A model generated the notes under the pieces. That model made no database searches. It was not told where the DNA came from and saw nothing but the letters and a program-made list of their open reading frames with translations. DNA of 64,000 nucleotides, from the NCBI GenBank assembly GCA_905183005.1, contig CAJJDO010000100.1, forward strand, positions 137,173 to 201,172. Reading direction: 5' to 3'. Position 1 is the stretch's first letter; every line of letters begins with the position of its first letter. The DNA is from Paramecium pentaurelia (lineage: Eukaryota > Ciliophora > Oligohymenophorea > Peniculida > Parameciidae). Positions 53,701 to 64,000 of the stretch are shown here, one piece after another. The position numbers were made by a program, and so were the translations under genes.

Positions 53701-55155
53701 AAATTGTGTTAAGATCAGTTAAATTAGAATTTTGAAGAGTTTAAGCTTTTATATCAATACTAGACTCAAGATCTTTTTTTAATTGTTACATGATATTACA
53801 AAATTTCAAACATTCAATTTTAATCATCTTACAATATTAATCTTCATTAATATTAAGTTTAATTAGGGTTTAATAAAAATTTAATTTTGTAAAATTTGCT
53901 TATTCTAAAATTTAAAAGTTAGATTCTTATTATTCAAAAACTCTAACTAATTATGAGTTATCTTATAATTATTTTTTTGATTTTTAAAAACATTCTTATT
54001 AAATTAAATAAATATTGGCTTTTAAGAAAATAAAGTCAAAAAATGACAACTTTGATTAATTTTATTACAACAATAGAAAATAGAGTTTATATAAATTTTA
54101 TTCAAAATATCTTTCTATCATTACTCTATCTTAAATATTAATTAAATTAGAGTTATTATTTTTTTGTAAATATTTTAAATTTGATTTTATACATCTTTAT
54201 ATCAATAAAACTTAAATAGTTTCATCATTTGAATAATTTTTAACAATTTAAGAAATCAAAAATTTTAATTAATATTAATTTTTAGCGTCAATTAATTTAT
54301 TTGTCTCAAGTCTATTTTTCCAAGATTGCATAACATTTAATGTAAACATATAAACTAAAAATATTTCAACCCAATCTAATTTAGATATCCCTGCTATTCC
54401 AATTACAAAAAGAAATATTCTTAATTTAAAAATAAAATGACTATTCAATTCAGTATTGTTGATCTAAATTACAGTTAACAAAAATGATTCTATGATTAAT
54501 ATTAAAAATTGTATTTCAATTATTGGTAATTTGATCTTTAATATGCATAAAATAATTCGAAATATCTAGATTACAATTTCATCTATTTATCTTGAAAAGC
54601 TTCCATCTATCTACAAAAAACTTGTTTAACAGTTAAATTTAATATACATCATATTCAATAAAATAGTTAAGATGAACAAAATTAAATGAACATATTGATT
54701 CTAATTCAAAATTGCGTATAGGGAGTTTAAAATAATTGGCATAGACTACACATAATAAATGGTTTAAACAAAAAAGGAACCAATAAATTAATGAATTGAA
54801 ATTTTCATTTTGATTACAATTTAAGTAATAGCTATATGAAAAAAAATGCTTAAAATAATGATGTAAGCAAAAATCAAATAGTTACTGTTTCCAAAATAAA
54901 TTAACAAATTTATTCTATATTTGCTTAACATCTCTTAAATGAAGCTATTTTTAATATGAGTATTTACACATTTTAACCATTAATTAATTAAACAACTTGT
55001 AAAGTATTAATTATAAACAGAAATCGAAACCATAATATGTTCTTTAAAGTGACATCAAAGTTTTCTCTCAACATTAAAAATTAAAAATATGCAAGATAAT
55101 CTCTGAATGCTGATTCTATCCTATTTGAAAGAGATATTTTATTTTTTTAATTCAT
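50758..55155 (-). CDS. Second TmcB-like multi-pass membrane protein (1435 aa)
   Basis: Introns at 54945-54969 (25 nt), 54611-54647 (37 nt, long for this genome) and 53557-53584 (28 nt, ending AAG) restore one frame with a length divisible by three. The N-terminus has several hydrophobic segments. The middle contains DNILDLFPSFLREYY and NFLLFDQYGKILGIS, matching SSIMPPYL- and EYLIFDEWGRILGVS-type segments of the gene at 16811. The C-terminal half has membrane helices (LILMIILTIYVVCTIF; LLIPIIFIIFYGS) flanking an extracellular-type loop, as in the paralogue. It lacks the large low-complexity insert of that protein. The last 90 residues are less certain. Function unknown; the family is presumed sensory. 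Confidence 0.66.
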
Positions 55156-55490
55156 CTAAAATATAAATAACTAAATCACAATTTATTATTAAATAATTGA
55201 AATTAAAATAATCATACATAATATGATGTCCTATGTAAGAAAATTAATTGTATATAGTATAAATAGTTTAGTAATTTAATATTTAATATCATAATTTACT
55301 ATTATTTGCATATTATCGTTAGATTAAAATAAATAGTCAAATATCATATCAATATTATAAGAACCATTTAATTCAAAATGAAATAAAAAATTTGATTATT
55401 TTTATAGTAAAATTAGTTACTTAAAATTTTATATTGTATTATAAAATTTATATTATTGAGCGGTTGAATGCCTTTAAAAAAATAAAATAA
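55156..55490. promoter_or_regulatory. Divergent intergenic region
   Basis: 335 bp between the ATG of the TmcB-like gene (minus) and the ATG of the cyclin gene (plus). Both promoters must be here. AT-rich, with no recognisable motif. Confidence 0.4.
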
Positions 55491-56611
55491 ATGAAATCAA
55501 AACAATCATCCTTTAGTGTTGCTAGTGAGTCAGTATCTGATTTTACTTCTGGAGTATCAATTAGATCAGGAAAGGTATTGACAGTCACAAAATTGGAAGA
55601 ACTAGCATCTGCAATAGAATAAAAGTCTTCAGAGTCAGAGAAGATAAAGGAAATAGAAAATCCAGAAGAAATGATTTCTCCCTTAGATTTCAAACTAGAT
55701 TTAAGCATGATTATTTAGAAGAATGTGAAAACTGAGGAATTTTATAATTTAGTTCTTTAAAATTATTTAGGAAAATAATAAAAACCAATTGAATTCTTAC
55801 ATAAAGATGACAAGGGTTTTGATGATGAAGAGAGAATAAGATTTTTAAATTGGTTAATTGAGATCACATATGCATATTAAATGAATTGTTCTACGTTCTT
55901 CATAGCTTGTTCCATTTTAGATGAATTTTAAAAAAAAACTCAAAAGTATGGTTGTTTGAAATAACAATAGTATTACAAGATATAATCTCCATTTAACTGG
56001 AATTAGTTGTATATATTTGGCATCAAAATTTAATGATGTCAAACCATTAAAAATTGATTAAGCAATAGACATATCCCATAAGAGATTAGGTAGAAGTAAG
56101 ATTTTTAAGAAAGAATTAGAGATTTTTGAATGTTTGGATCATTAACTTAATTTTTCTAATGGTTTTTTGTTTTTAACGTTGTTATTAAGACTGTATTTAA
56201 GTAAGATCAAAGATAAAGAGAATGATATAATAGAAATAGCATATTTTACATTAAAGTTATGTTGTTTTGATTATGAATTATAGAGTAAATATTATCAAAG
56301 TGAGATATCTGCTGGTTGTTTATCATATGCAGTGATGTTGGTGAATTCAAATAATTAAGGAAGAGTGAATGAACATATTACTACATAATTAGTAAAAATT
56401 ATAATAAACTAATTAGTTATATTTATTAAAAAATTCAAATATAGTAAAAGATTAATAAATAGTAATTGTTGGAGAACATATTGAAGGATTAATAGAAAGA
56501 TATTTTACTGATATTCAATTTAGAGGGAAAATTAAAAAATTAATTGAATATAACTTAATCTAAACAGATTTAGTGAAGTCCTACCTTGATAATAGAAATT
56601 AGGATCCATGA
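55491..56611 (+). CDS. A/B-type cyclin
   Basis: Introns 55946-55970 and 56392-56416 (25 nt each) give 356 aa. A Ser-rich N-terminal 120 residues precede the cyclin box: RIRFLNWLIEITYAYQM (compare the MRxIL.DWL.EV signature), FFIACSILDEF, then LTGISCIYLASKFNDV and the second fold with LKLCCFDYELQSKY and EISAGCLSYAVMLV. It is expected to bind and activate a CDK. A destruction box could not be confirmed by eye. Divergent N-terminal half of the box compared with animal cyclin B, so the subclass is left open. Confidence 0.82.
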
Positions 56612-56660
56612 AAAAGAGTATTATTCTAAATTATTACTATTTTTTAATAATATAAAATAA

Positions 56661-59600
56661 TGATTAATAGAGACGCTGGATTCTAAGATTTAGAAAGTGG
56701 AATTCAGAGCAATAACATTTCATCAGGGCAATTATTTGATATCGATTAGCCAAGTCCTATAGGTGGTTATAAATTAGATCCAACTCTTGAATTTTCTTAA
56801 TTATAATAGTTGGAAGCTTTAAAATTAAAGAGAGATATTTTTGATAATAATCATAAATAAGCTATAAATTTAGGTCATAAGGCAGATGTAAATGAAGAGG
56901 ATTGTCTAATTAGTAATTTAAGGTATTTTGTATTGATATGAAAGTGGTAAAAGAAGCGAACCTTAGGGTTCTATAAGTTCAATTAGCTGTAATTTAAAAA
57001 TATAAAAGCCTTTAACAGTAAAGACTACATAAAATAAATCTAACAAATCAATTTAAATTTAATAAAAATTTGATTAAGATGACTTTATTATACCATCTCC
57101 AATTGAGAATAATGGAACAATCAATTTAGGATTGAAATCAGATGCTAAAATAGCAAAATATTAGACATTTGTATAATAATTAGAAGAAGAATAAGAATAA
57201 AATGAAAGAACAAAAAGAGCTTAAGTTAATAGAGATACTGTAAAATAGTCATCGTTGATTTAGAGAGGTAGAAGCAAAGAAATGAAGACTGGGTATAGAA
57301 TTGATTTATTATTTTAGTTTAAATGAAGTATGGACTTAAAAAGCATTCATAATTATTAGATTAGTTTCTCGTTTTATTTAATAATTAAAAACTAAGACTG
57401 AAAGAATCAAATTCAGATTAATTACTAAAAGAATTTTTGAAGTAATTTGTGATAATAGTGCAAATTTTGAATATATGTTGATAAATAGATTAATTAAATA
57501 GAAACCTAGTATTAGTTTAATTATCTTTGATTAAATTTAAAATAAAGCTCTAAAATTGTTGAATTCTATAGAAGCAATAAATGCTTTCTTTGGAAAATAT
57601 GTTAAAGTAATAAAACCTGATAGTTTATTCAAAATAGTTTGGGATATTATTTTATTGTTATTTATTGTGGTGAATATATTTTATATACCTATTTATATAA
57701 GTTTTGATGTGAGATCATCAGGTGTATTTGAATGGTTCTTTGATCTGTTGCCTTCATGGATATTTATAGCAGAAATATTATTAAATTTCAACACTGCTTA
57801 TTATGATAAAGGTTTAATGCATGAAGATCGAAAATAGATAATAAAGCATTATGTGAAAGGCAATTTCTTTTGGGATCTAATAGTGATAATACCTTTTTTA
57901 ATATCCTACATGGATATTCCATTTGTTAGATATACATTATTGTTGAGATTAACTAGATTATCTCCATTGATGACAAGTATAGAAGAGGTTCTAAATTTGG
58001 AAGTAATATTATCAAAGTTATGAAAAAGGATAATATGCAAGTATTTTTGGATTTGTTAAAATTAATCTTCTTTCTCTTGTTAACAGGACACTTTTGTGGT
58101 TGTGCATGGCATTGGGTAGCAGTGATAGAATATTAAAATTATGGTGAAGAATTAACTTGGTTAACTAAATATGCACCTGATGCTATGGATTATTATTGGT
58201 TTGATAGATACATAATTTCTTTATATTGGAGTGTTATCACTACAGTTACAGTAGGATATGGTGATATAGTTCCAGTAACAACTGTTGAAAGAATATTTGT
58301 AATAGTTGTTACTTTATTAATTTGTGGTGTTTTTGGTTATTGTCTTTCCAATATAGGAAATATTTTTAAATAAATATCTGATAAAAAGGCTATTTATAAA
58401 TAAAGGATAAGAGAAATCAATTAACATATAAGAAAGAGAGGCATGAGTTATAATTTATAATTAAAGGTATTCAGGTTGATATAATATAGGTTAAAAAATA
58501 TTTTGAGTATTTCTTTAAAATTAAGTAGGAAGAAGATTAACATGCTGAATAATTTATTGAATAATTAACAAAACATCTAAGAGAAGAAGTTCTTATAGAT
58601 ATTTATAGTAAAACATTAACTTAATCACGTTTCTTAAGAGAGAATTTTAGTGATGAAACTATTCATAGATTATGTCAAATAGTTAAAGAAACAAAGTTAT
58701 ATCCAGAATAATTATTATTCTAAAGGAATGATTCTCCTAAATCACTTTGGTTTGTGCTATCTGGAGCAGTTGAATATGTTGCTGACCATTAAAGTAAATT
58801 GTCCACTAATGCTTATAGATGAGGATGAACATTTCTATACTGAAACATTCTTGAAGAAAATAACACAAGGGTAAATCCTAGTAATAACATTATTTATAGA
58901 GCTGTAATAGGTGAACGAGAATTCATTTCATAAACACCTTATGAATACAATGCCAGAGCAACTAAATTTACTTAATTATTAGTAGTAGAGTAATATATAT
59001 TTAATTTATTTTTATTTAGTTTTTAATAATTCTATTTAATTATTTAAGAGAATATAGAAGAATTTGAGAGATATAGTATGGTTAAAGATAATCTCATTTT
59101 TAATAGCAATTACAAAGCTTTTGGTTAAATTTGTGAAATATGTGGATGGACTCATAGATTCATTTAGTAATTCTATATTATAGATTATTAGATGTCCATT
59201 TGTATTTTTACAACCAAACAAGAATAAAATAGCTAATTCTTTTGCATCAATTAAAACTAATAGAAGACTTACATTTCCATATAGAACATTACCAAAATAA
59301 AATTGGAAAAACAATCTACCTGATGTATAAGAAGCAGCATTGGGATATATAGTTTTAAACAATATCATACCTGAAAAGTAATTTATATTAATATTCAAGA
59401 GAAATAAATGATGCTTACCTAATTAATTTAGGTTTTGAATTAAATGATAAAGATGAGGATCCATAGATATAAGTTCAAAATAAAAAGAATTCCATGTTCA
59501 AAGATTAAAAAGTATTATCTTAATTCGAAAACAATCTATAATAATAACCTGTTCCATAACCTTCAATCTAGACTGTTTTACCAGCTGATCAAAAATCTTA

Positions 59601-60714
59601 AAATCAAACTGCTATTTTTCTTAAGGATGGTTAAAGAGCTAGTATGACAAATGTAAAACTATATATACTTAACATAATTTATTAGGAAAGTTAAATAGAT
59701 TGGGATTAAGGAAGTCAATTTAGAAGAAGTCTTAATAGAATTAAATTGTAAGGCATAGATAAAGGCAAGACTCTCTAATCAATAAAAGGGAAGTTTCATT
59801 AAAATGGAGTAACTGATTTATTGGATGAATCAATGATATAAGAGGAAGTTAAAATACATAATGCTAATGTGGGATCATAGAATTTTATACATAGTAAATT
59901 AAAAATAGTCAAAAACAAAATAAATAAAAATCAAAATTAAATTGGAATTAGAAAAGTATCTTGGTTAGAATTTGATAGTGCTATAAATTAACATCTAGGT
60001 TTCATTTGATATTTAAATAAATTAGATAATAAACCAATTCATTTATTAAAATAAGTTAGTAAAGGAAGTGAAACTAATTTCGATCAATCACTTCCTTCTT
60101 GTTCATAAGAAATAGAAATCAAATAAAGAATAGAAGCAAGAGAAAATAGTATTATTTCTAAAAAAACTAGCAAGTATATAATTAATATTTAAATTTATAG
60201 TGTTGAAGTTACTCGAAGAAAAAAAAGAAGAAGAACTACACAATTATTATAGTTATTTTAAGGATCAGAAATTGATAATAAATCAAATAAAAAAGTTGAA
60301 AAAAGTCTTTTAAATAATGAAGCATATAGTTCAAGTGTATATACAGCTGGAGTCCCTAGTAATTCAGCTGTTGTTGAATCCAATAATAAATTTGATAATT
60401 AAGGAGATAGTAATAGTGTTCATGCTGGACAATCTATAGATGGAATTTAAAAGAGAATCCAAGATATAGTTAGAGTTCATTATGAAATGGAAATGGATGT
60501 TGCAAGATCATCAAAAATCTATTTTCCTGATTTCAATCTTGATGTTGTTATTTAAAGAATTACTTTATATTATGAAAAATTAAATGAAAAAAAACAGGAA
60601 TTTGATATGAGAGAAATGAAAAGAACTAAAACTAACTTTACTCTTTTTGATCGTATTAGATAAGCAAAGAACACTACTATTAGGGGAAGCTTCGTTGATA
60701 AAGAAAACGATTGA
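56661..60714 (+). CDS. 6-TM K+ channel with CNB domain and CCHC knuckle; one or two frame breaks
   Basis: At least eleven introns fit the frame (56923-56944, 57293-57317, 58467-58489, 58794-58818, 58871-58899, 58990-59019, 59167-59191, 59378-59399, 59653-59685, 59999-60025, 60174-60200), giving about 1255 aa. Order: hydrophilic N-terminus, S1-S6 (S2-S3 NTAYYDKGLMHEDRK; S4 RYTLLLRLTRLSPL), pore TVTVGYGDIVP, C-linker (LREEVLIDIYSKTLTQ), CNB domain (SLWFVLSGAVEYVAD; KKITQGAVIGEREF), knuckle CEICGWTHRFIQC, and a long disordered tail. The frame breaks near 57998 within the S4-S5 linker (LNL|GSNIIKVM), where one base seems missing. Near 56880 either one base is missing or a 26-nt intron (56888-56913) plus a 9-nt exon must be assumed. 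Either sequence errors or incipient pseudogenisation. Confidence 0.8.
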
Positions 60715-61353
60715 GCACAAGAATTGATATTAAATTATCACTATTAATCTTTTTTATTTAATAATTTTTATATTTATTTCATTTACAAATCTTATAATTT
60801 ATCAAAAATAAATATAAGATAAAATCTTTTGTTATAATTTAAAATATTAAAGAGAAGAATTAATTACAAAAGTAAATAAATTCTATGTGAAAAATTACTT
60901 TTGATAATTATTATTATAGAATTCCCCTTAATTTTCTGTTCTTTAGTTTTTTGTAAATATGAAAATTACTATAAACAAACTTAATTAATGAGAGTTTCAA
61001 GTATTTAACTGCCATATTTTATCAATTCGGTAGGAAGTGTTATCTCGAACATTAAATTGTTTAAAAAAAAGTTACAAAAAATAATATAAGAATTATATAT
61101 ACTTCTCTATATTATAGATAAATTAGAAATAAAAAAATATAGGAAAATGAATATACTATCAATAAAAAATGATTTTGAATATTATAAATAAGTAATTTAA
61201 GAGATAGTAATAATATGATTTAATTTGAATATGAATACCTTATTTTCTATTTCCAAATAAAAAAGTTTATAAAAGAAATAATATATATATTCAATAATCT
61301 TTAAAATAAATAAAAATTATATTGAATTTTTATAGGTAAAGTATGTAGAAATA
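60715..61353. other. Intergenic spacer between convergent genes
   Basis: 639 bp of AT-rich DNA between two stop codons. Nothing coding or structured was recognised. Confidence 0.35.
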
Positions 61354-62963
61354 TCATTCATTACAAAGTATACAATTAATTTTAATCGAATGTTAGTGTC
61401 TTTCAAAAGAATCATGATCTTAATGTATCTTAGATATCGATTTACAGACATGTTCATATCTATTCTACATTTTTTCACTTTTATAGTTAAAATGCTGCCA
61501 TTTTAATTTTTAATTTCTTACAATAATGTCACCTATTGTAAAATAAAATTGAGGGACTCTTTCATTCTTTTTCATTTTAAAATCATTTATAAAATCATTT
61601 CGTGTTGCTGATATCCATTATATTAGATATTCATCCTTCTCTTATTAAATAATTTAAGATTCATTTAATGATTCTAATATTTTTTAATAAGTTTATTTTA
61701 ATTCATTAAGTTTTCTTAATTAATTAGCCTTTCTAATTTAATTTTAGGAAGAATAATATTGAAACACAAAATGTAAATCAATATTCTCAAAATAAACTTG
61801 TTTTTTACTTATGATATGTTCTTTTCCCGAATAAAAGGCCAAAGATATATTATGTAGCAATTGTGAATCAAATTATTTTGATTATAAGTTTTTTTTAAAT
61901 AAAAATATTGTAGTTTCAATATTGCAATTTGCTATAGGTATTTTATACTATAAATCTTCTGGATGTAATTTAAAAGAATTAGATAGATCGATTGAATCAA
62001 AGTAAATTATTTTAGATAAGTTAAATTTCTAGAAATCATTAAAAACTCTAGTCATTTAAATACCACCAATACGAATATTTTTAGTGATTCTAATTTTATA
62101 TATTGCATCATATTAATAATTTTAATCTTAAAGATATTTGTGCCATTTTAACATAAAGTTTGTATTTTAAACTAAGAAGATTATTATATAAGCCTTTGAC
62201 AATCTTTGTTAAAATAATTGATGTACATTTTCAGTGTATTTTTAAATTCTCTTCTTAAATTACAAACACAAAAAGCATTTTCACATTATTCTTAATTGTT
62301 TTAACTTAAACTAATACTACAATTAGTGATTTCATTCTAATTTTCCCAAAATGAACATGATCTTTTTAATATAACATCTTATCATATAGATTAATAATTA
62401 CTTTCAAATTAAATAATTAAAATTTTATCATAATCCTCTTCTTTTAATTCTGAAGCTTTGAATAAACATTTTAAACTTGCTCCTTCTTATAATTATGTAA
62501 AATGTTTATTCTAATAAAATATTTAAACAACATGATCTAGACTTTTTTATTTTTTAATTAATGGTTTTGCAAATAACTATCTTGTTTAAAGTTTAATTTA
62601 ATTCATATTGTTTTAGATAGGAAGAGAAGGTAAAATTTATTTTTATGATTTTAACATCTTAAAATTTGCTAAGTATCTCTAAGTGATTGAGCTATCATTT
62701 TTTTAGAAATATAGTTCCTCTATATTATTAATTTAATTTTCATATGTAATCCTTCTTTATGGTACTATTAATTTTGCTGAATTAGTAATTAATATGGTAT
62801 CCTCAAAATCAGATGTTTAATTGTTTTTTTCTTTCTTTTCCTTAATTCTTCTTTCCTCTGGACTAAGGTATTACTTTTGTTTGATTTCAAGCAACCCTTT
62901 ATACTTGTTAAAATATGATTATCTAGGAAAATATAAAGTGCTTGTTATTAAGGTATTTTGCAT
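61354..62963 (-). CDS. Unrecognised 519-aa protein with Cys-rich centre
   Basis: Introns 62378-62401 (24 nt, carries an in-frame TGA if retained) and 62127-62152 (26 nt) give one frame. The N-terminus has a charged helix (YLSPEERRIKEKKEKN). The middle has several Cys (SCSFWENQNE; CENAFCVCNLRR). A probable folded region follows (ITKNIRIGGIQMTRVFNDF; LKLHPEDLQYKIPIANC-like stretch), then a coiled-coil segment (RKANQLRKLNELKQTYQK), and the end reads INCILCNE. No transmembrane segment or known catalytic motif. The exon joins are supported by the frame and by the length being a multiple of three. Confidence 0.6.
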
Positions 62964-63565
62964 TAAATAAATAAACTATTTTAGTTTAATCATAAAATAA
63001 TCAAGCAATAATGAACAATAAAAATGTGGGTTAAATTAAAATTTGAGTATTCTTCTTTTTTTCCTTTAATCTTAGAATTCTTTTAACTCCAATTAAATAT
63101 TCAATATTCATTTGAGTTATTATGTTATTATAATTTGATTTGCCTTAATATCAGGTCTATTATGAATCAATAATATAGTTTATTTTTCTATTGATTATCA
63201 AAGTAAATATAAAATTTCTTTTTATTGTAAATATTGATAAAATGAGATTTGAAAAATAGTGATTATTAAATTGCTTTATGAAGACATTTAGTAATATTCA
63301 TGCTCATCTTAAGAAAGGTTTAGATAATGAATTTAGAATATGATTTAAGAATGATCTTTAAAGAATAATCAATACTGAAATATAGGATCTGAGTTATTAT
63401 AATTATATACAATAATTATAGAATGATATGATTAACTTTATAAAGGATTATATGATGAAAGATATTTTGAAAGTGGTGCAATCCAAATAATATGTTGAAA
63501 TAAGAAAGAATATTTAGGTTTAAAACAATAATGAAATTTATTTAATTAATTATTATTACAAAATA
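62964..63565. other. Spacer between divergent genes
   Basis: About 600 bp. A plus-strand frame in line with the last gene is open from about 63345 to 63565 after an in-frame TGA near 63340 and holds an ATG at 63428, so a longer N-terminus for the last gene cannot be excluded. Otherwise AT-rich. Confidence 0.35.
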
Positions 63566-64000
63566 ATGAATATGAATTAAACAAAATTGGATTGCTACAA
63601 TAAAACATAAGCTACAGGTAGTGGAGCTAAAGGAGCAAGTACTTTTGTATCTGGAACTTTGATGTCCAATTGGCATGAAGAAGCTCAATTAAAAGAGGAC
63701 ACTGGTTTTGGAAGAGCACCTGTTCCATAACATATTAAGAAAAAGCATACAGATTTGATGTTAAAACCTCCTGAAGAAATTCCACTTTATAAAGAACCAA
63801 TAAATTAACTTGATACAACAACTAGGTTATTTGGTAAAATATAACCTGATATTCCAAAACCAGCTTCATAAAAGTAATAAATTAATTTATAAATAGTGTC
63901 GGAGGTACTGTAAACAGGGCTGATTTAATACCTAAAGTTGGAAAGAAAGCTTAATTAATTGAATAATAATATCTATAATAAATACAGTCTGAATTAGAAT
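63566..64000 (+). CDS. Small Gly/Pro-containing protein, probably axonemal; 3' end outside the window
   Basis: One 23-nt intron (63874-63896) joins KPDIPKPASQ to NVGGTVNRADLIPKVGKK. The N-terminal part reads KGASTFVSGTLMSNWHEE, followed by AQLKEDTGFGRAPVPQH and a Lys-rich PEEIPLYKEP segment. The pattern of short SGT..NW.EE and TG.GR.PVP motifs is typical of small microtubule-inner or axonemal proteins, but I cannot name the family. The start at 63566 (MNMNQTKLDC) is a choice; an in-frame ATG at 63428 would add 46 residues. The frame is still open at the window edge. Confidence 0.58.

Noticed and set aside
57556..58373. Two short genes containing NTAYYDKG and TVGYGD
   Set aside because: They are exon fragments of one K+ channel, separated by TAG codons (Gln) and the frame break near 57998.
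59036..59398. 120-aa open frame on the minus strand
   Set aside because: It is the antisense shadow of the CNB-domain and knuckle exons of the K+ channel at 56661-60714, whose plus-strand motifs are clear.
1..64000. Standard or TGA-reassigned genetic code
   Set aside because: With the standard code no gene exceeds about 120 residues, while TAA/TAG as Gln gives complete conserved proteins such as POLD2 ending at TGA. No conserved position needs TGA as an amino acid.
1..64000. tRNA, rRNA, CRISPR arrays, transposons
   Set aside because: Scanned by eye on both strands for T-loop motifs, spaced direct repeats and transposase-like frames; nothing convincing. A covariance-model scan would be decisive for small RNAs.

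Overview
The window reads as macronuclear DNA of a ciliate, most likely a Paramecium-type oligohymenophorean. Three things point there. Every long reading frame is full of in-frame TAA and TAG (Gln) and ends only at TGA. The coding frames are broken by very short GT...AG introns (about 20-37 nt, mostly 22-28) whose removal restores frame. Many genes are packed with only 16-24 bp between them. Base composition is very AT-rich, more so between genes. I saw no bacterial signals, CRISPR arrays, telomeres, or convincing tRNA or rRNA genes. All gene models were translated by hand with the ciliate code. Exon joins are inferred from frame restoration and conserved motifs, not from transcripts.

Layout. 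1-4.7 kb (+): end of an unknown gene, a signal-peptide-peptidase-like membrane protein whose second catalytic Asp appears lost, and an FCP/SCP-type HAD phosphatase. 4.8-16.7 kb (-): six genes on one strand (a small unknown, a coiled-coil protein, a P-loop GTPase fused to an alpha-crystallin/HSP20 domain, a four-domain voltage-gated cation channel and a HEAT-repeat protein among them), several separated by about 20 bp. 16.8-23.2 kb (+): a giant TmcB-like membrane protein. 23.2-24.9 kb: a small putative gene and AT-rich spacer. 24.9-34.8 kb (+): DNA polymerase delta small subunit, an ADIP/SSX2IP-family coiled-coil protein and a second four-domain cation channel. 34.9-39.3 kb: a RAP-domain protein (-), a 125-aa protein (+) and a 6TM K+ channel with C-terminal CCHC zinc knuckle (-). 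39.1-41.1 kb: an exact 1017-bp sequence present twice around a single N, almost certainly an assembly artefact. 41.1-46.3 kb: a gene-poor stretch with a decayed K+-channel relic and one 96-aa ORF. 46.3-50.3 kb (+): a coiled-coil protein and an intronless hybrid histidine kinase. 50.8-55.2 kb (-): a second TmcB-like protein. 55.5-60.7 kb (+): a cyclin and a second K+ channel with one or two frame breaks. 61.4-63.0 kb (-): an unknown 519-aa protein. 63.6-64 kb (+): start of a probable small axonemal-type protein running off the window.

Functional theme. Four ion channels (two 24-TM cation channels, two 6-TM K+ channels), a decayed fifth, two TmcB-like sensor proteins and a hybrid histidine kinase lie within 64 kb. 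This is a dense set of membrane-excitability and sensing genes next to ordinary housekeeping (POLD2, cyclin, phosphatase) and ciliary/basal-body candidates. The most unusual items are the GTPase-HSP20 fusion, the apparently inactive SPP-like protein, the unusual selectivity filters of the two four-domain channels, and the zinc knuckles on the K+ channels.
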